15,431 bases of DNA from an uncultured Collinsella sp. (lineage in GTDB: Bacteria > Actinomycetota > Coriobacteriia > Coriobacteriales > Coriobacteriaceae): NCBI GenBank assembly GCA_938036665.1, contig CALHWR010000019.1:1-15431 (forward strand). Reading direction: 5' to 3'. Shown here piece after piece: positions 1 through 7,354 of this stretch. A program made the position numbers and the translations under genes. The notes under the pieces are model-generated. The model was not told the origin of the DNA and searched no databases. It worked only from the letters and a program-made list of their open reading frames with translations. Within the stretch, counting starts at the first letter, position 1. The number at the start of each line of letters is the position of its first letter.

Positions 1-1
1 C

Positions 2-1324
2 CTGTTCGGTGAGCTGACCGCCGAGGCCACCCGGTTTGACGGCTACGATATGCTGAGCGAGTCCGCCAAGGTCATCGCCCTGTCTGACGGCGAAGAGTTG
101 GCCGATGCCATCGCCACCGACGAGGCAGGCGAGAGCAAGGACGGTGTGCTGGTCGTGCTGGACCGCACCCCGTTCTACGCCGAGATGGGCGGCCAGCAGG
201 GTGACGCCGGCGAGCTTTCCGCCGAGGGCGTTGCGCTGACCGTTTCCGATACCAAGAACCACAACGGCCTGTATGCTCACGTCGCCCACGTCACCGAGGG
301 TACGCTGACCGTCGGTACTACCGTGACCGCCGCGCTCGACGCCGAGCGCCGTGGCTTCCTGCGTCGCAATCACACCGCCACGCACCTGCTCGACGCCGCG
401 CTTAAGCAGGTCCTGGGCGAGCATGTCTCCCAGGCTGGCTCGCTGGTGACGCCCGAGCACCTGCGCTTTGACTTCACGCACTTCGAGGCCCTGTCCTCCG
501 AGCAGCTCAAGGCTGTCGAGGACCTGGTCAACCAGCAGATCTTCGCCTCCAAGCCGGTCGTGACCCGCGTCATGGGCATCGACGAGGCCAAGGCCGCCGG
601 TGCTGTCGCCCTGTTTGGCGAGAAGTATGGCGACGTCGTCCGCGTTGTCTCCGTGGGCGCCGAGGACCAGCCGTTCTCCCGTGAGCTCTGCGGTGGCACC
701 CATGCTGCCAACACCGCCGAGATCGGCCTGTTCAAGATCATTTCCGAGTCCTCTACGGGCTCCAACGTCCGCCGCATTGAGGCCGTGACCTCTAAGGGTG
801 CTCTCGACTACATGGCCGACCGTCTGGCGCTCGTCGACGCCGCTGCTGCTGCGCTCAAGTGCCGTGTGGATGAGGTTCCCGCCCGCGTGGAAAACCTGCA
901 GGCTGAGCTGCGCGAGACGTCCAACAAGCTCAAGAAGGCACTCACCGGTGGCTCCTCTGATGCGATCTCCAGCGCCATCGAGGGCGCCGTCGAGCTCGAC
1001 GGCTACAAGCTCGTCGTCGCTGAGCTCCAGGGCCTTGAGGCCGCTGACCTGCGAAACGTCTGGGATACCGTGCACCAGAAGGTTGCCGGTCCTGTCGCCT
1101 GCGTCGTCGCCAGCGTGACTGAGAAGGGCACCCCGGCCCTGCTCGCCGCCGGCTCTGATGACGCTGTCAAGGCCGGTTTCCACGCCGGCAACGTGATCAA
1201 GCAGATCGCGGGCCTGGTCGACGGTCGCGGTGGCGGCCGTCCCAACATGGCCCAGGCCGGTGGCAAGAACGCCGCCGGCATCGCCGATGCCCTCGCGGCC
1301 GCTAAGACCGCGCTCGGCGCCTAA
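2..1324 (+). CDS. alaS: Alanyl-tRNA synthetase, C-terminal part (5' truncated by window edge)
   Basis: Alanyl-tRNA synthetase charges tRNA-Ala in the cytoplasm and hydrolyses mischarged Ser/Gly-tRNA-Ala. The frame is open from base 2 with no start, so the aminoacylation core lies outside the window. The visible start, TRFDGYD (about 32-52), is typical of the end of the tRNA-binding region. The editing domain carries the zinc motif HTATH at 371-385 and CGGTH at 689-703. A coiled segment follows (about 860-960), then the C-Ala (DHHA1-type) domain with its glycine motif GGGRP at 1229-1243 and the downstream MAQAGG. The product ends at a TAA (1322-1324), 17 bp before ruvX, so the genes are probably co-transcribed. 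The alaS-ruvX-mltG order is common in Actinobacteria and Firmicutes and supports the call. No frame damage is visible. Confidence 0.97.
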   Translation: MFGELTAEATRFDGYDMLSESAKVIALSDGEELADAIATDEAGESKDGVLVVLDRTPFYAEMGGQQGDAGELSAEGVALTVSDTKNHNGLYAHVAHVTEGTLTVGTTVTAALDAERRGFLRRNHTATHLLDAALKQVLGEHVSQAGSLVTPEHLRFDFTHFEALSSEQLKAVEDLVNQQIFASKPVVTRVMGIDEAKAAGAVALFGEKYGDVVRVVSVGAEDQPFSRELCGGTHAANTAEIGLFKIISESSTGSNVRRIEAVTSKGALDYMADRLALVDAAAAALKCRVDEVPARVENLQAELRETSNKLKKALTGGSSDAISSAIEGAVELDGYKLVVAELQGLEAADLRNVWDTVHQKVAGPVACVVASVTEKGTPALLAAGSDDAVKAGFHAGNVIKQIAGLVDGRGGGRPNMAQAGGKNAAGIADALAAAKTALGA

Positions 1325-1341
1325 GAATCTAGGTAATCGCT

Positions 1342-1770
1342 GTGGTCGCGCTTGCGCTGGACATAGGGGAGACCAGGATCGGCATCGCCGTCTCGAGCCG
1401 TGATGGCAAGATGGCGATGCCTGTCAAGGTGCTCCCGGCTGCAGAGGTCACCGGTATGGCCAAGACGTTCCGCTACCTGGTCGAGGACTATGAGCCCGAT
1501 ATCCTGGTAAGTGGGCGTCCCCTGACCATGGCCGGTGAGCCCGGTCCCCAGGCCGAGCGTGTTGCCGCTGTTGCGCAAAAGATTGCCGACGAGCTCGATC
1601 TTCCGTTGGAGTTTGAGGACGAGCGCCTGTCCTCGCAAGAGGCCAAGCGTATCCTGCGCGAGCAGGGCCTCAACGAAAAACAGATGAGGGGCAAGATTGA
1701 CATGATTGCCGCCAGCCTGTTTTTGCAGACGTGGCTTGATCGTAAAAACGAGGAGGTTTCGCATGCCTAG
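1342..1770 (+). CDS. ruvX: RuvX/YqgF family nuclease (putative pre-16S rRNA nuclease / Holliday junction resolvase)
   Basis: A 142-residue RNase H-like protein, normal for the family. YqgF/RuvX proteins process the 5' end of 16S rRNA and are also described as Holliday-junction resolvases. The acidic active-site set is present: D7 in LDIGETRIG, E94 in FEDERLSS and D120 in KIDMIAA. The conserved strand VSGRPLTMAGEPG is at about 57-68. The start is the GTG at 1342; an in-frame TAG at 1330-1332 excludes a start farther upstream, and only a weak AGG-like site precedes it, consistent with coupling to alaS. The last 8 bases overlap the start of mltG, whose ribosome binding site lies inside this gene. 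I see nothing unusual in the protein. Confidence 0.95.
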   Translation: MVALALDIGETRIGIAVSSRDGKMAMPVKVLPAAEVTGMAKTFRYLVEDYEPDILVSGRPLTMAGEPGPQAERVAAVAQKIADELDLPLEFEDERLSSQEAKRILREQGLNEKQMRGKIDMIAASLFLQTWLDRKNEEVSHA

Positions 1771-3196
1771 CGCTCCCGATCCGCGCCAGCCGAATCGTAC
1801 ACGTCAGCCGGCGTCGCGCCCTGCCCAGCCTGGCCAGCGTCCGGCACAGCCGACCCAGCGCGCAGCTCAGTCTGCCGCGCGCCCGGTGCAGTCCTCCTCT
1901 CGTTCGGCCCAACCTGTTCAACGGACGGGTCAGCAGCCTTCTGCTCGTTCGGTTCAGTATCCGGCTTCTCACGCGGCTCAGCAGCCCACTGCTCGTTCGG
2001 CTCAGCCTGCAGGCGGTGCTCGCTTTAAGCAACAGGCACCTACCCAGCGAACGCAGGTCCCCCAATCGCATTTGCATCACGCTCGCGGTTCGCATGGCGT
2101 TGCTCCGGCGACTCGCTCGAGCTACAACACGCATGCTCGTCGCGGTGCTCAAAAGAAGAGTTCTCCGGTTCCTATGATCATCGGCGTTGTGGTGGCCGTA
2201 ATTGCGCTTGCTACTATCGCTTTCTTTGTCGTGCCTGCCGTCAAGGGCTTCTTTGCCGGTGAGGATACGAAGGTCACGGCTGGTCAGCAGGTTACGGTGA
2301 CCATTCCCGACGGTGCTTCGGGTGATGCGATCGCCTCGATTCTCTCCGAGAACCATATCGTCGAAAATCCCAAGGATTACTACGCGGCGGTGAAAAAGCT
2401 CAACGCCGATATGTCGCTCAAGCCTGGTACTTATTCGTTCACCACACTCATGGATGCGACCAAGGTTGTTCAGCAGCTCATGGAAGGCCCCAACGCGGGC
2501 TCCAATGCGCTGACTATCCCTGAGGGTCTGACAGTCGATCAAGTCGCCGACCGCGTGGCCCAGGCCTACGACAGCATCTCTAAGGAAGACTTCCTCAACC
2601 AGGCCAAGGCCTCCAACTACGTGGACGACTATAGCTTCCTTAAGGGCGCCGCCAACGATTCGCTCGAGGGTTTCTTGTTCCCCAAGACCTATTCGTTGGG
2701 TGATTCGCCGACGGCCGATGACGTGATTCGTGCCATGCTCGATCAGTTTAAGACTGAGTACAAGTCGCTTGACTTTGCGAGCTGCGAAGCCAAGATCAAG
2801 GAGCGCTACGGTGTGGAGATGTCCGACTACGACATCGTTAACTTGGCCTCTATCGTTGAGCGCGAGGGCCTCAACGCCGATCAACGTGCGCACGTGGCCT
2901 CGGTCTTCTACAACCGCCTTGCCGGCAAGCTCGACGGTCTGCGCTATCTCAACAGCGATGCGACCATGATGTATGTCACCGGTGGCGAGGTTACCGCCGA
3001 CGACCTGCAGAGCGATAGCCCGTATAACACCTATAAGCACGAGGGCCTACCACCCACGCCCATCTGCTCTCCGTCGCTCGAGGCACTCAAGGCCACGCTT
3101 GAGCCGACCGACTCCGATGACCTGTATTTCTACATTACGCAGGACGAGGAGTACTTCTCGCAAACCTACGAAGAGCATCAACTGTCTTGGAATTAG
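1763..3196 (+). CDS. mltG: Endolytic transglycosylase MltG (YceG-like) with long disordered N-terminal tail
   Basis: MltG is a membrane-anchored enzyme that cleaves nascent peptidoglycan glycan strands and is thought to set their length. The ATG at 1763 is chosen because a perfect AGGAGG (1751-1756) sits 6 bp before it; the frame is open farther upstream but without a comparable site. This gives 477 residues, longer than the roughly 340 of E. coli. Residues 1-135 are Gln/Pro/Arg/Ser/Ala-rich, presumably disordered and cytoplasmic. One membrane segment covers about 136-160. The YceG catalytic domain follows, with ASIVEREG holding the expected catalytic Glu at residue 366, then FYNRL, LNSDATMMY and the SPYNTYKHEGLPPTPICSP block typical of the family. 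It overlaps ruvX by 8 bp and is 1 bp from the next gene. The catalytic assignment is by family; the role of the tail is unknown. Confidence 0.95.
   Translation: MPSAPDPRQPNRTRQPASRPAQPGQRPAQPTQRAAQSAARPVQSSSRSAQPVQRTGQQPSARSVQYPASHAAQQPTARSAQPAGGARFKQQAPTQRTQVPQSHLHHARGSHGVAPATRSSYNTHARRGAQKKSSPVPMIIGVVVAVIALATIAFFVVPAVKGFFAGEDTKVTAGQQVTVTIPDGASGDAIASILSENHIVENPKDYYAAVKKLNADMSLKPGTYSFTTLMDATKVVQQLMEGPNAGSNALTIPEGLTVDQVADRVAQAYDSISKEDFLNQAKASNYVDDYSFLKGAANDSLEGFLFPKTYSLGDSPTADDVIRAMLDQFKTEYKSLDFASCEAKIKERYGVEMSDYDIVNLASIVEREGLNADQRAHVASVFYNRLAGKLDGLRYLNSDATMMYVTGGEVTADDLQSDSPYNTYKHEGLPPTPICSPSLEALKATLEPTDSDDLYFYITQDEEYFSQTYEEHQLSWN
1931..2005 (+). repeat. Intragenic direct repeat (27 bp, two copies) in the mltG tail
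   Basis: Two copies of a 27-bp unit at 1931-1957 and 1979-2005 differ at three positions and start 48 bp apart. Both begin CAGCAG and contain CTGCTCGTTCGG. They encode the related peptides QQPSARSVQ and QQPTARSAQ inside the disordered N-terminal tail of MltG. The tail probably grew by local duplication. Confidence 0.8.
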
Positions 3197-3197
3197 C

Positions 3198-3695
3198 ATG
3201 AGGATTTTTAGCCCCAAACGATACGTTGCCTCGGTCGATCGCATCGACCTTGATACCCTGTGGGCCGACGGCAAACGCGCCATTCTGCTCGATCGCGATA
3301 ACACTCTGGTTCCGCGCGACACCGAGCAGGTTCCCGCCGCGGTTTCCGCTTGGCTCGATACCGCCCGCGCCAAAGGCTTTAAGCTGTGCATGGTGTCCAA
3401 CAACTGGCATCGCGATCAGGTCATGAGCTCTGCACGCGAGCTGGGACTCGAGGCCATCAGCCACGCCATGAAGCCCGCCCCGTTTGCCTTGAAGGCGGGT
3501 CTTAAGCGCCTTGGCGCCACGGCAGACGAGGCGGTGCTGATCGGCGATCAGCTGTACACGGACGTGTGGAGCGGTAACCTCGCCGGCGTTGACACTATTC
3601 TGGTCAAGCCGCAGGCGACCCAGGACCTGTGGTACACGCAGATCTTTCGTATCTTTGAGCGCCGGGCCCTGCGCGACCTTCCCTGCGAGGAATAG
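3198..3695 (+). CDS. YqeG family HAD IIIA-type phosphatase
   Basis: A 165-residue HAD-superfamily hydrolase, matching the YqeG group in length and layout. All four HAD motifs are visible: motif I DRDNT with nucleophile D32 and acid/base D34, motif II Ser67 in MVSNN, motif III Lys92 in MKPAPFAL, and motif IV GDQLYTD with D117 and D122. The N-terminal PKRYVASVDRIDLDTL resembles the family lead-in, which supports the ATG at 3198. The frame is open farther upstream but there it would overlap mltG. No clear Shine-Dalgarno site is seen; the 1-bp gap to the mltG stop suggests translational coupling. The physiological substrate of YqeG proteins is not well defined; phosphatidylglycerophosphate phosphatases are among their distant relatives, but I cannot assign that activity here. 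Confidence 0.9.
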   Translation: MRIFSPKRYVASVDRIDLDTLWADGKRAILLDRDNTLVPRDTEQVPAAVSAWLDTARAKGFKLCMVSNNWHRDQVMSSARELGLEAISHAMKPAPFALKAGLKRLGATADEAVLIGDQLYTDVWSGNLAGVDTILVKPQATQDLWYTQIFRIFERRALRDLPCEE

Positions 3696-3703
3696 GTTTC
3701 GCC

Positions 3704-4237
3704 ATGTCTCAGCACATCAAACACGGCTGCGACCATATCTTCTTTATCGGCTTTTTGGGCGCGGGCAAGTCGACGCTTGCGCGCAACGTGGGCACTATGT
3801 TCAAGCGTCGATTCATCGATACCGATCGTTTGGTTGTGCGTCGATGCGGCAAGTCGGTGACCGAGATATTTGATACCGAGGGCGAGGATCGTTTTCGCGA
3901 ACTCGAGACCTCGGCACTCCGTTCGCTTCAAAGCGAACGCAGCCTGCTGGTATCGTGCGGGGGCGGCATCGTCGAGACGCCGGTGAACATTGAACTGATG
4001 CACGAGATGGGTACATGCGTGTACCTCGAAGGCGACTTTGAGGACTCGTTGCGCCAGATTCGCCGTTCTGATACCCGGCCCGATTTCCGCTCGCCCGAGC
4101 ATGCTGCGCGCCTGTTTGAGCATCGCCGTCCGCTGTATCGCCAAGCCGCCGATATTACCCTTGATATTCGCAACAAGTCCTTCGAGGACGTTTCCTACCT
4201 TTGTGCCGAGATGCTTTTGGAGCGTGGACTGCTATGA
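3704..4237 (+). CDS. aroK: Shikimate kinase
   Basis: Shikimate kinase phosphorylates shikimate to shikimate-3-phosphate with ATP, in aromatic amino acid and folate precursor synthesis. The protein has 177 residues, the usual size. It shows the Walker A motif GFLGAGKST (16-24), the DTD motif (39-41) with the shikimate/Mg-contacting D41, the shikimate-binding R65 in FRELE, the glycine loop CGGGI (85-89), the lid arginine R125 in DTRPDF, and the adenine-side HRRPLYRQAAD segment. All key residues look intact, in contrast to the neighbouring AroB-like protein. The ATG at 3704 follows a GAGG-type site in the last codons of the previous gene. Its stop overlaps the start of the next gene in an ATGA arrangement, so the two are translationally coupled. 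Confidence 0.94.
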   Translation: MSQHIKHGCDHIFFIGFLGAGKSTLARNVGTMFKRRFIDTDRLVVRRCGKSVTEIFDTEGEDRFRELETSALRSLQSERSLLVSCGGGIVETPVNIELMHEMGTCVYLEGDFEDSLRQIRRSDTRPDFRSPEHAARLFEHRRPLYRQAADITLDIRNKSFEDVSYLCAEMLLERGLL

Positions 4238-5343
4238 TTCGCCGCCAACTTATCAATTTCCAAAACCGCAGTGTCGATGTCCGCGTCGGATTGGGCGCGT
4301 TCGAGGAACTGTCGCGCATGTTTGCCTCGGCTGTGGGCAAGCCTAAGCGCGCGATGGTGGTTTGGAACGACGCCACATCCGAGCGTTTTGGCGAGGCTGT
4401 CGAGCATGCGCTGGTTGACGCCGGTTTTGCCGTGTCGCTGCTCGTCCTCGAGGTTTCACCTGCTGGTGCTACGCTTGCCGATGCCGATACCGTCTTTGGC
4501 GCCCTGTCGGCTAACGGCATTACCTGCGACGATCTCGTTGTCGCTGTCGGCGACACGGCGACCTGCTCGGTCGTTTACTGGTGTGCCAATCAGTGGTGCG
4601 GTCGCACCGAGTGCGCCTTGCTGCCGACGACGTTCGACGCCATGCTCACGGTCGCGACGACCATGAAGCCCCTCGTCGCCTCGTCCGCGCATGCGCTTCC
4701 CGCTATCGCGTTCCGTCCCGAGCCGGGCTTGGTCGTGTGTGACCTCGACCTTGTTCGCGAGGCGGACCCCGAGGACCTCAAGCTCGGCTATGCGGTACTT
4801 GTTGGCACCATGCTTTCGAGCAGCAAGTCCCGCTGGAATCAGTTTACCGAGACCGTTCCCGAGATTCTCGCGGGCGAGGAGGTCGCGCTCGTCAATGCCG
4901 TTCAGTGGTCTCAGACTGCCCGCAAGGACGTACTGATGGCTACGAATCCCAGCGCCCGCCATGCGCTCGATTTTGGCAAGACGGGGGAGCGTACCCTGCG
5001 CGCCTGCTTGGGCGATGCCGCTTCGCAGGTGCCTGCCTACCAGCTGTTGTCCGAGGGCATGCGCTTTGAGGCGCGCCTAGCACACGATGCCTGCGACTTC
5101 GATATCGATTACGTCTTTGAGGTCGATGACTGCCTGGAGGACTTTGGTATCGAGGAGCTTGCCTTCGATCTGGAGCCTGCTGCATATATCGAGGAGTTCC
5201 GCAGGCAGCAGTTTGTCCGCTCGAACCGCAGCATGTTGCCGCTGCCCGCGGCACTCGGCGCCATTCGTTTAACGAGCGTTGAGGACGAGGTTCTCGACCG
5301 CCATGCTCACGCCTACTTGGCTTCTCGCAAAGAACTTCTCTAA
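4234..5343 (+). CDS. aroB: 3-dehydroquinate synthase (AroB) family protein lacking canonical catalytic residues
   Basis: The position next to aroK, the 369-residue length and the overall pattern match AroB, which cyclises DAHP to 3-dehydroquinate using NAD and a divalent metal. Fold-level landmarks remain: the opening VRVGLGAFEEL, LVVAVGDT (about 101-108), LLPTTFDAML (129-138), GLVVCDLDLV (about 168-177), LDFGKT (245-250) and SEGMRFEARLA (273-283). The catalytic signature is gone. The GGGVIGDLAGF-type loop reads VGDTATCSVVY. The GGKTG lysine loop after PTT is absent. The metal-binding Glu of the G-x-AE motif is V188. The GHTxGHA motif reads GKTGERT, and the HGExVA histidine is missing. The frame is intact, with codon use like its neighbours, and no other frame restores the motifs. 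The start ATG at 4234 overlaps aroK by 4 bp. I infer a pseudoenzyme or altered function; the symbol reflects family and context only. Confidence 0.75.
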   Translation: MIRRQLINFQNRSVDVRVGLGAFEELSRMFASAVGKPKRAMVVWNDATSERFGEAVEHALVDAGFAVSLLVLEVSPAGATLADADTVFGALSANGITCDDLVVAVGDTATCSVVYWCANQWCGRTECALLPTTFDAMLTVATTMKPLVASSAHALPAIAFRPEPGLVVCDLDLVREADPEDLKLGYAVLVGTMLSSSKSRWNQFTETVPEILAGEEVALVNAVQWSQTARKDVLMATNPSARHALDFGKTGERTLRACLGDAASQVPAYQLLSEGMRFEARLAHDACDFDIDYVFEVDDCLEDFGIEELAFDLEPAAYIEEFRRQQFVRSNRSMLPLPAALGAIRLTSVEDEVLDRHAHAYLASRKELL

Positions 5344-5349
5344 GATTTA

Positions 5350-5375
5350 TTGACATCCATCGTCTTTCGTATCAT
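5350..5375 (+). promoter_or_regulatory. Possible promoter before the M24 peptidase gene
   Basis: A perfect TTGACA at 5350-5355 is followed by TATCAT at 5370-5375. The spacer is only 14 bp, shorter than the usual 16-18, so the pairing is doubtful. An alternative -10 at 17 bp (CATGTT) is poor. The site lies just after the aroB-like stop and before the long hairpin at 5382, so a transcript from here would start close to that hairpin. Confidence 0.35.
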
Positions 5376-5381
5376 GTTGAG

Positions 5382-5443
5382 GGGCGGGTTTTCAATCGGT
5401 TGCGGATTGCATGCGATTCCATCGTTCGGTTGAGACCCGTCCC
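5382..5443 (+). other. Long imperfect hairpin between the AroB-like gene and the M24 peptidase gene
   Basis: Bases 5382-5398 (GGGCGGGTTTTCAATCG) pair with 5427-5443 (CGGTTGAGACCCGTCCC) over about 16 bp, including some G-U pairs, with one bulged base on each arm and a loop of about 28 nt. The 3' side is followed only by GTCTTTAT, not a strong T-run. It could be a weak terminator for the upstream operon, or a structured leader of the peptidase mRNA, which starts 33 bp downstream. Confidence 0.6.
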
Positions 5444-5475
5444 GTCTTTATGGAGACAACAAGAAAGGAATCTGC

Positions 5476-6606
5476 ATGTCTGAGTTTGCTGCCGGTCCTG
5501 CCGGTCGTATCGAGCGTGTCCGTGCCCTGATGGCTGAGCGCGGCTACGATGCTATCGTGGTGCGCGACGAGGCCAACCTTCGTTGGCTCACGGGCGTGAA
5601 GGGCGTCTTCGATTACACCTTCGAGTTCCCGCACGCTGCGTTTATTACGGCTGACCAGTGCCTGTTCCATACCGACTCGCGCTACCTCAACAGCTTTGAG
5701 GAGAACACGCCTGCCGGCAGCCCCTGGGTCTACGACATGGACGAAGGCACCATCCCCGGTTGGGTCGCCGGCAAGATCGCGGCCAACAAGTGCCGCGTCT
5801 GCGCTGTCGAGGACGACATGCAGATTAACTTCTACCAGGGTATTCAGCGTGGCCTTGAGGATCGTTCCGTCGCCTGCATGCTGCCGCTGATGCATGATGA
5901 CATTCGCAAGATGCGCGCCATCAAGGACGCCGAGGAGATCGAGCTCATGCGCCATGCGCAGTCGATTACCGACGCCGCCTTCCAGCACATGCTCGGATTT
6001 ATTAAACCCGGCATGACCGAGAAGCAGGTTCGCAACGAGCTCGAGAACTTTATGTTCGCCAACGGCGCCGACAGCTTGGCCTTCGGCTCCATCGTGGCGA
6101 GCGGCCCCAATACCGCCAACCCGCATGCCGTCCCGAGCGACCGCGTGATCGAGAAGGGCGACTTCGTTCTCATGGATTACGGCGCGGGCTACTGCGACTA
6201 TCGCTCCGATATGACGCGTACCGTCGTGATGGGCGAGCCCACGCAGGAGCAGCTCGACTTGTACGCGCTCGTGCGCCGTGCGCACGAGGAGTGCGTCGCC
6301 GCCATCCATCCGGGCGTCGAGGGCAACGACATTTTCAAGCTTTCCAAGAAGATCATTGGCGATGCCGGCTATGGCGATTACTACAACCATGGTCTGGGCC
6401 ACGGCGTGGGCATTGACATCCACGAGCTGCCCAACTTCAACCGCAGCAAGAATATCATCGAGGTCGGCTCGGTTATCACCATGGAGCCCGGCGTCTACCT
6501 GCCCGGCGTGGGCGGTGTGCGCCTGGAGGACTACGGCGTGGTCACCGAGAACGGCTACGAGCCCTTCACCAAGACGCCGCATGACCTTCACGTCATCGAT
6601 TGCTAG
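5476..6606 (+). CDS. M24 family metallopeptidase (Xaa-Pro aminopeptidase/dipeptidase type)
   Basis: A 376-residue cytoplasmic peptidase with the creatinase-type N-terminal domain (about 1-140) and the pita-bread catalytic domain (about 150-376). The five metal ligands expected for M24 enzymes are present: D234 and D245 in DYGAGYCDYRSD, H309 in GLGHGVGIDIHE, E337 in MEPGVYLP and E351 in RLEDYG. The substrate-side motif ASGPNTANPHAVPSD is also conserved. Such enzymes remove N-terminal residues before proline or split Xaa-Pro dipeptides; I cannot separate PepP from PepQ by sequence alone. The ATG at 5476 follows AAGAAAGGA (5461-5469). The gene is flanked by its own possible promoter and a strong terminator, so it is likely monocistronic. 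It precedes efp, as yqhT does in B. subtilis. Confidence 0.95.
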   Translation: MSEFAAGPAGRIERVRALMAERGYDAIVVRDEANLRWLTGVKGVFDYTFEFPHAAFITADQCLFHTDSRYLNSFEENTPAGSPWVYDMDEGTIPGWVAGKIAANKCRVCAVEDDMQINFYQGIQRGLEDRSVACMLPLMHDDIRKMRAIKDAEEIELMRHAQSITDAAFQHMLGFIKPGMTEKQVRNELENFMFANGADSLAFGSIVASGPNTANPHAVPSDRVIEKGDFVLMDYGAGYCDYRSDMTRTVVMGEPTQEQLDLYALVRRAHEECVAAIHPGVEGNDIFKLSKKIIGDAGYGDYYNHGLGHGVGIDIHELPNFNRSKNIIEVGSVITMEPGVYLPGVGGVRLEDYGVVTENGYEPFTKTPHDLHVIDC

Positions 6607-6629
6607 TCTACTTCGGTAGATAGTTTGGG

Positions 6630-6672
6630 GCGGGGCCTCCGGAGCAATTCGGACGCCCCGCGTTCTCTTTTT
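6630..6672 (+). terminator. Rho-independent terminator after the M24 peptidase
   Basis: GCGGGGC (6630-6636), one mismatched base and TCCG (6638-6641) pair with CGGA (6650-6653), one base and GCCCCGC (6655-6661). The loop is 8 nt. The stem is followed by GTTCTCTTTTTAT. It lies 24 bp after the peptidase stop codon and before the efp promoter. Confidence 0.9.
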
Positions 6673-6703
6673 ATGCGCCCGCTGCAGGCGCCGTCTGCAA
6701 GTG

Positions 6704-6709
6704 TATAAT
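6704..6709 (+). promoter_or_regulatory. -10 box of the efp operon promoter
   Basis: A perfect TATAAT, with TG immediately upstream, lies 57 bp before the efp start and just past the upstream terminator. No good -35 is seen at 17 bp (GCTGCA), so the -10 box carries the call. It is the only strong promoter-like element ahead of the efp to recN run. Confidence 0.65.
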
Positions 6710-6766
6710 TTCGCTCGTATGTAATTTGGACGCTTGTGCGTTCTGCCCATAACAAGAAAGGTCGCT

Positions 6767-7330
6767 ATGCCTACCATTTCTACCGCCGACTTCAAGAACG
6801 GCCTCGGTCTCCGCATTAAGGACAAGGTCTACACCATCGTCGAGTTCCAGCATGTCAAGCCGGGCAAGGGCGGCGCGTTTGTGCGCTACAAGACCCGCGA
6901 CATCAAGAGCGGCCGCGTCGTCGAGAACACCTGCAACGCCGGCACCAAGTTCGAGAGCGTCATGCTCACCACCCGTGAGTTCCAGTACCTCTACAACGAT
7001 GGCACCGACTACATCTTCATGGACAACGAATCCTATGAGCAGGTTCCCGTTCCCGAGGACATGGTGGGCGAGAACTCCAAGTGGCTGCGCGAGAACGACA
7101 TCTGCCAGCTGCTCTTCGCCGACGATGAGCTCATGGGCGTGACTCCGCCGATGTTCATCGAGACCACCATCGTCCAGACCGACCCGGGCTTTAAGGGCGA
7201 CACCGTCCAGGGTTCCACCAAGCCGGCCACGATCGACACCGGCGCTGTCATCCAGGTCCCCATGTACCTCAACGAGGGCGAGGTCATCAAGGTTGACACC
7301 CGCGACGGCAAGTTCTTCTCCCGCGTCTAG
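6767..7330 (+). CDS. efp: Translation elongation factor P
   Basis: EF-P binds between the P and E sites of stalled ribosomes and helps form peptide bonds at consecutive prolines. The protein has 187 residues, the standard length. It has the KOW-like N-terminal domain (about 1-62), a central OB domain (about 65-125) and a C-terminal OB domain (about 130-187). The functional loop is KPGKGGAF, with the tip lysine at K34, the same position as the beta-lysylated K34 in E. coli. No modification enzyme is encoded in this window. The ATG at 6767 is chosen because MPTISTADFKNGL is the canonical N-terminus and AAGAAAGG precedes it; an in-frame start at 6734 would add a non-homologous leader. It is the first gene of the run to recN, and 24 bp separate it from the next. 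Confidence 0.97.
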   Translation: MPTISTADFKNGLGLRIKDKVYTIVEFQHVKPGKGGAFVRYKTRDIKSGRVVENTCNAGTKFESVMLTTREFQYLYNDGTDYIFMDNESYEQVPVPEDMVGENSKWLRENDICQLLFADDELMGVTPPMFIETTIVQTDPGFKGDTVQGSTKPATIDTGAVIQVPMYLNEGEVIKVDTRDGKFFSRV

Positions 7331-7354
7331 CAACCAACTCTTCTAGGAGGACTC

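Noticed and set aside
1931..2005. Spaced repeats in mltG as a CRISPR-like array
   Set aside because: There are only two imperfect copies, in frame, inside a coding low-complexity region. There is no leader and no cas gene.
1670..3040. A 456-codon minus-strand open frame over mltG
   Set aside because: It is an antisense artefact of the repeat-rich, GC-biased mltG sequence. MltG on the plus strand has all expected motifs and a perfect binding site.
4155..4556. Possible frameshift within the AroB-like gene that could explain the missing motifs
   Set aside because: I looked at the other plus-strand frame and the minus strand through the glycine-loop and lysine-loop regions. None encodes GGGVIGD, GGKTG or GHTxGHA, and the used frame is open with normal codon use throughout.
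5392..6825. A 477-codon minus-strand open frame over the M24 peptidase and the efp promoter
   Set aside because: It crosses a terminator and a promoter of the opposite strand and mirrors the codon bias of the real gene. No family motif is visible.
6767..7330. The EF-P PGKGG loop as an unusual variant
   Set aside because: The tip lysine and surrounding KPGKG are standard. Variation in the next residue is common, so this alone is not notable.
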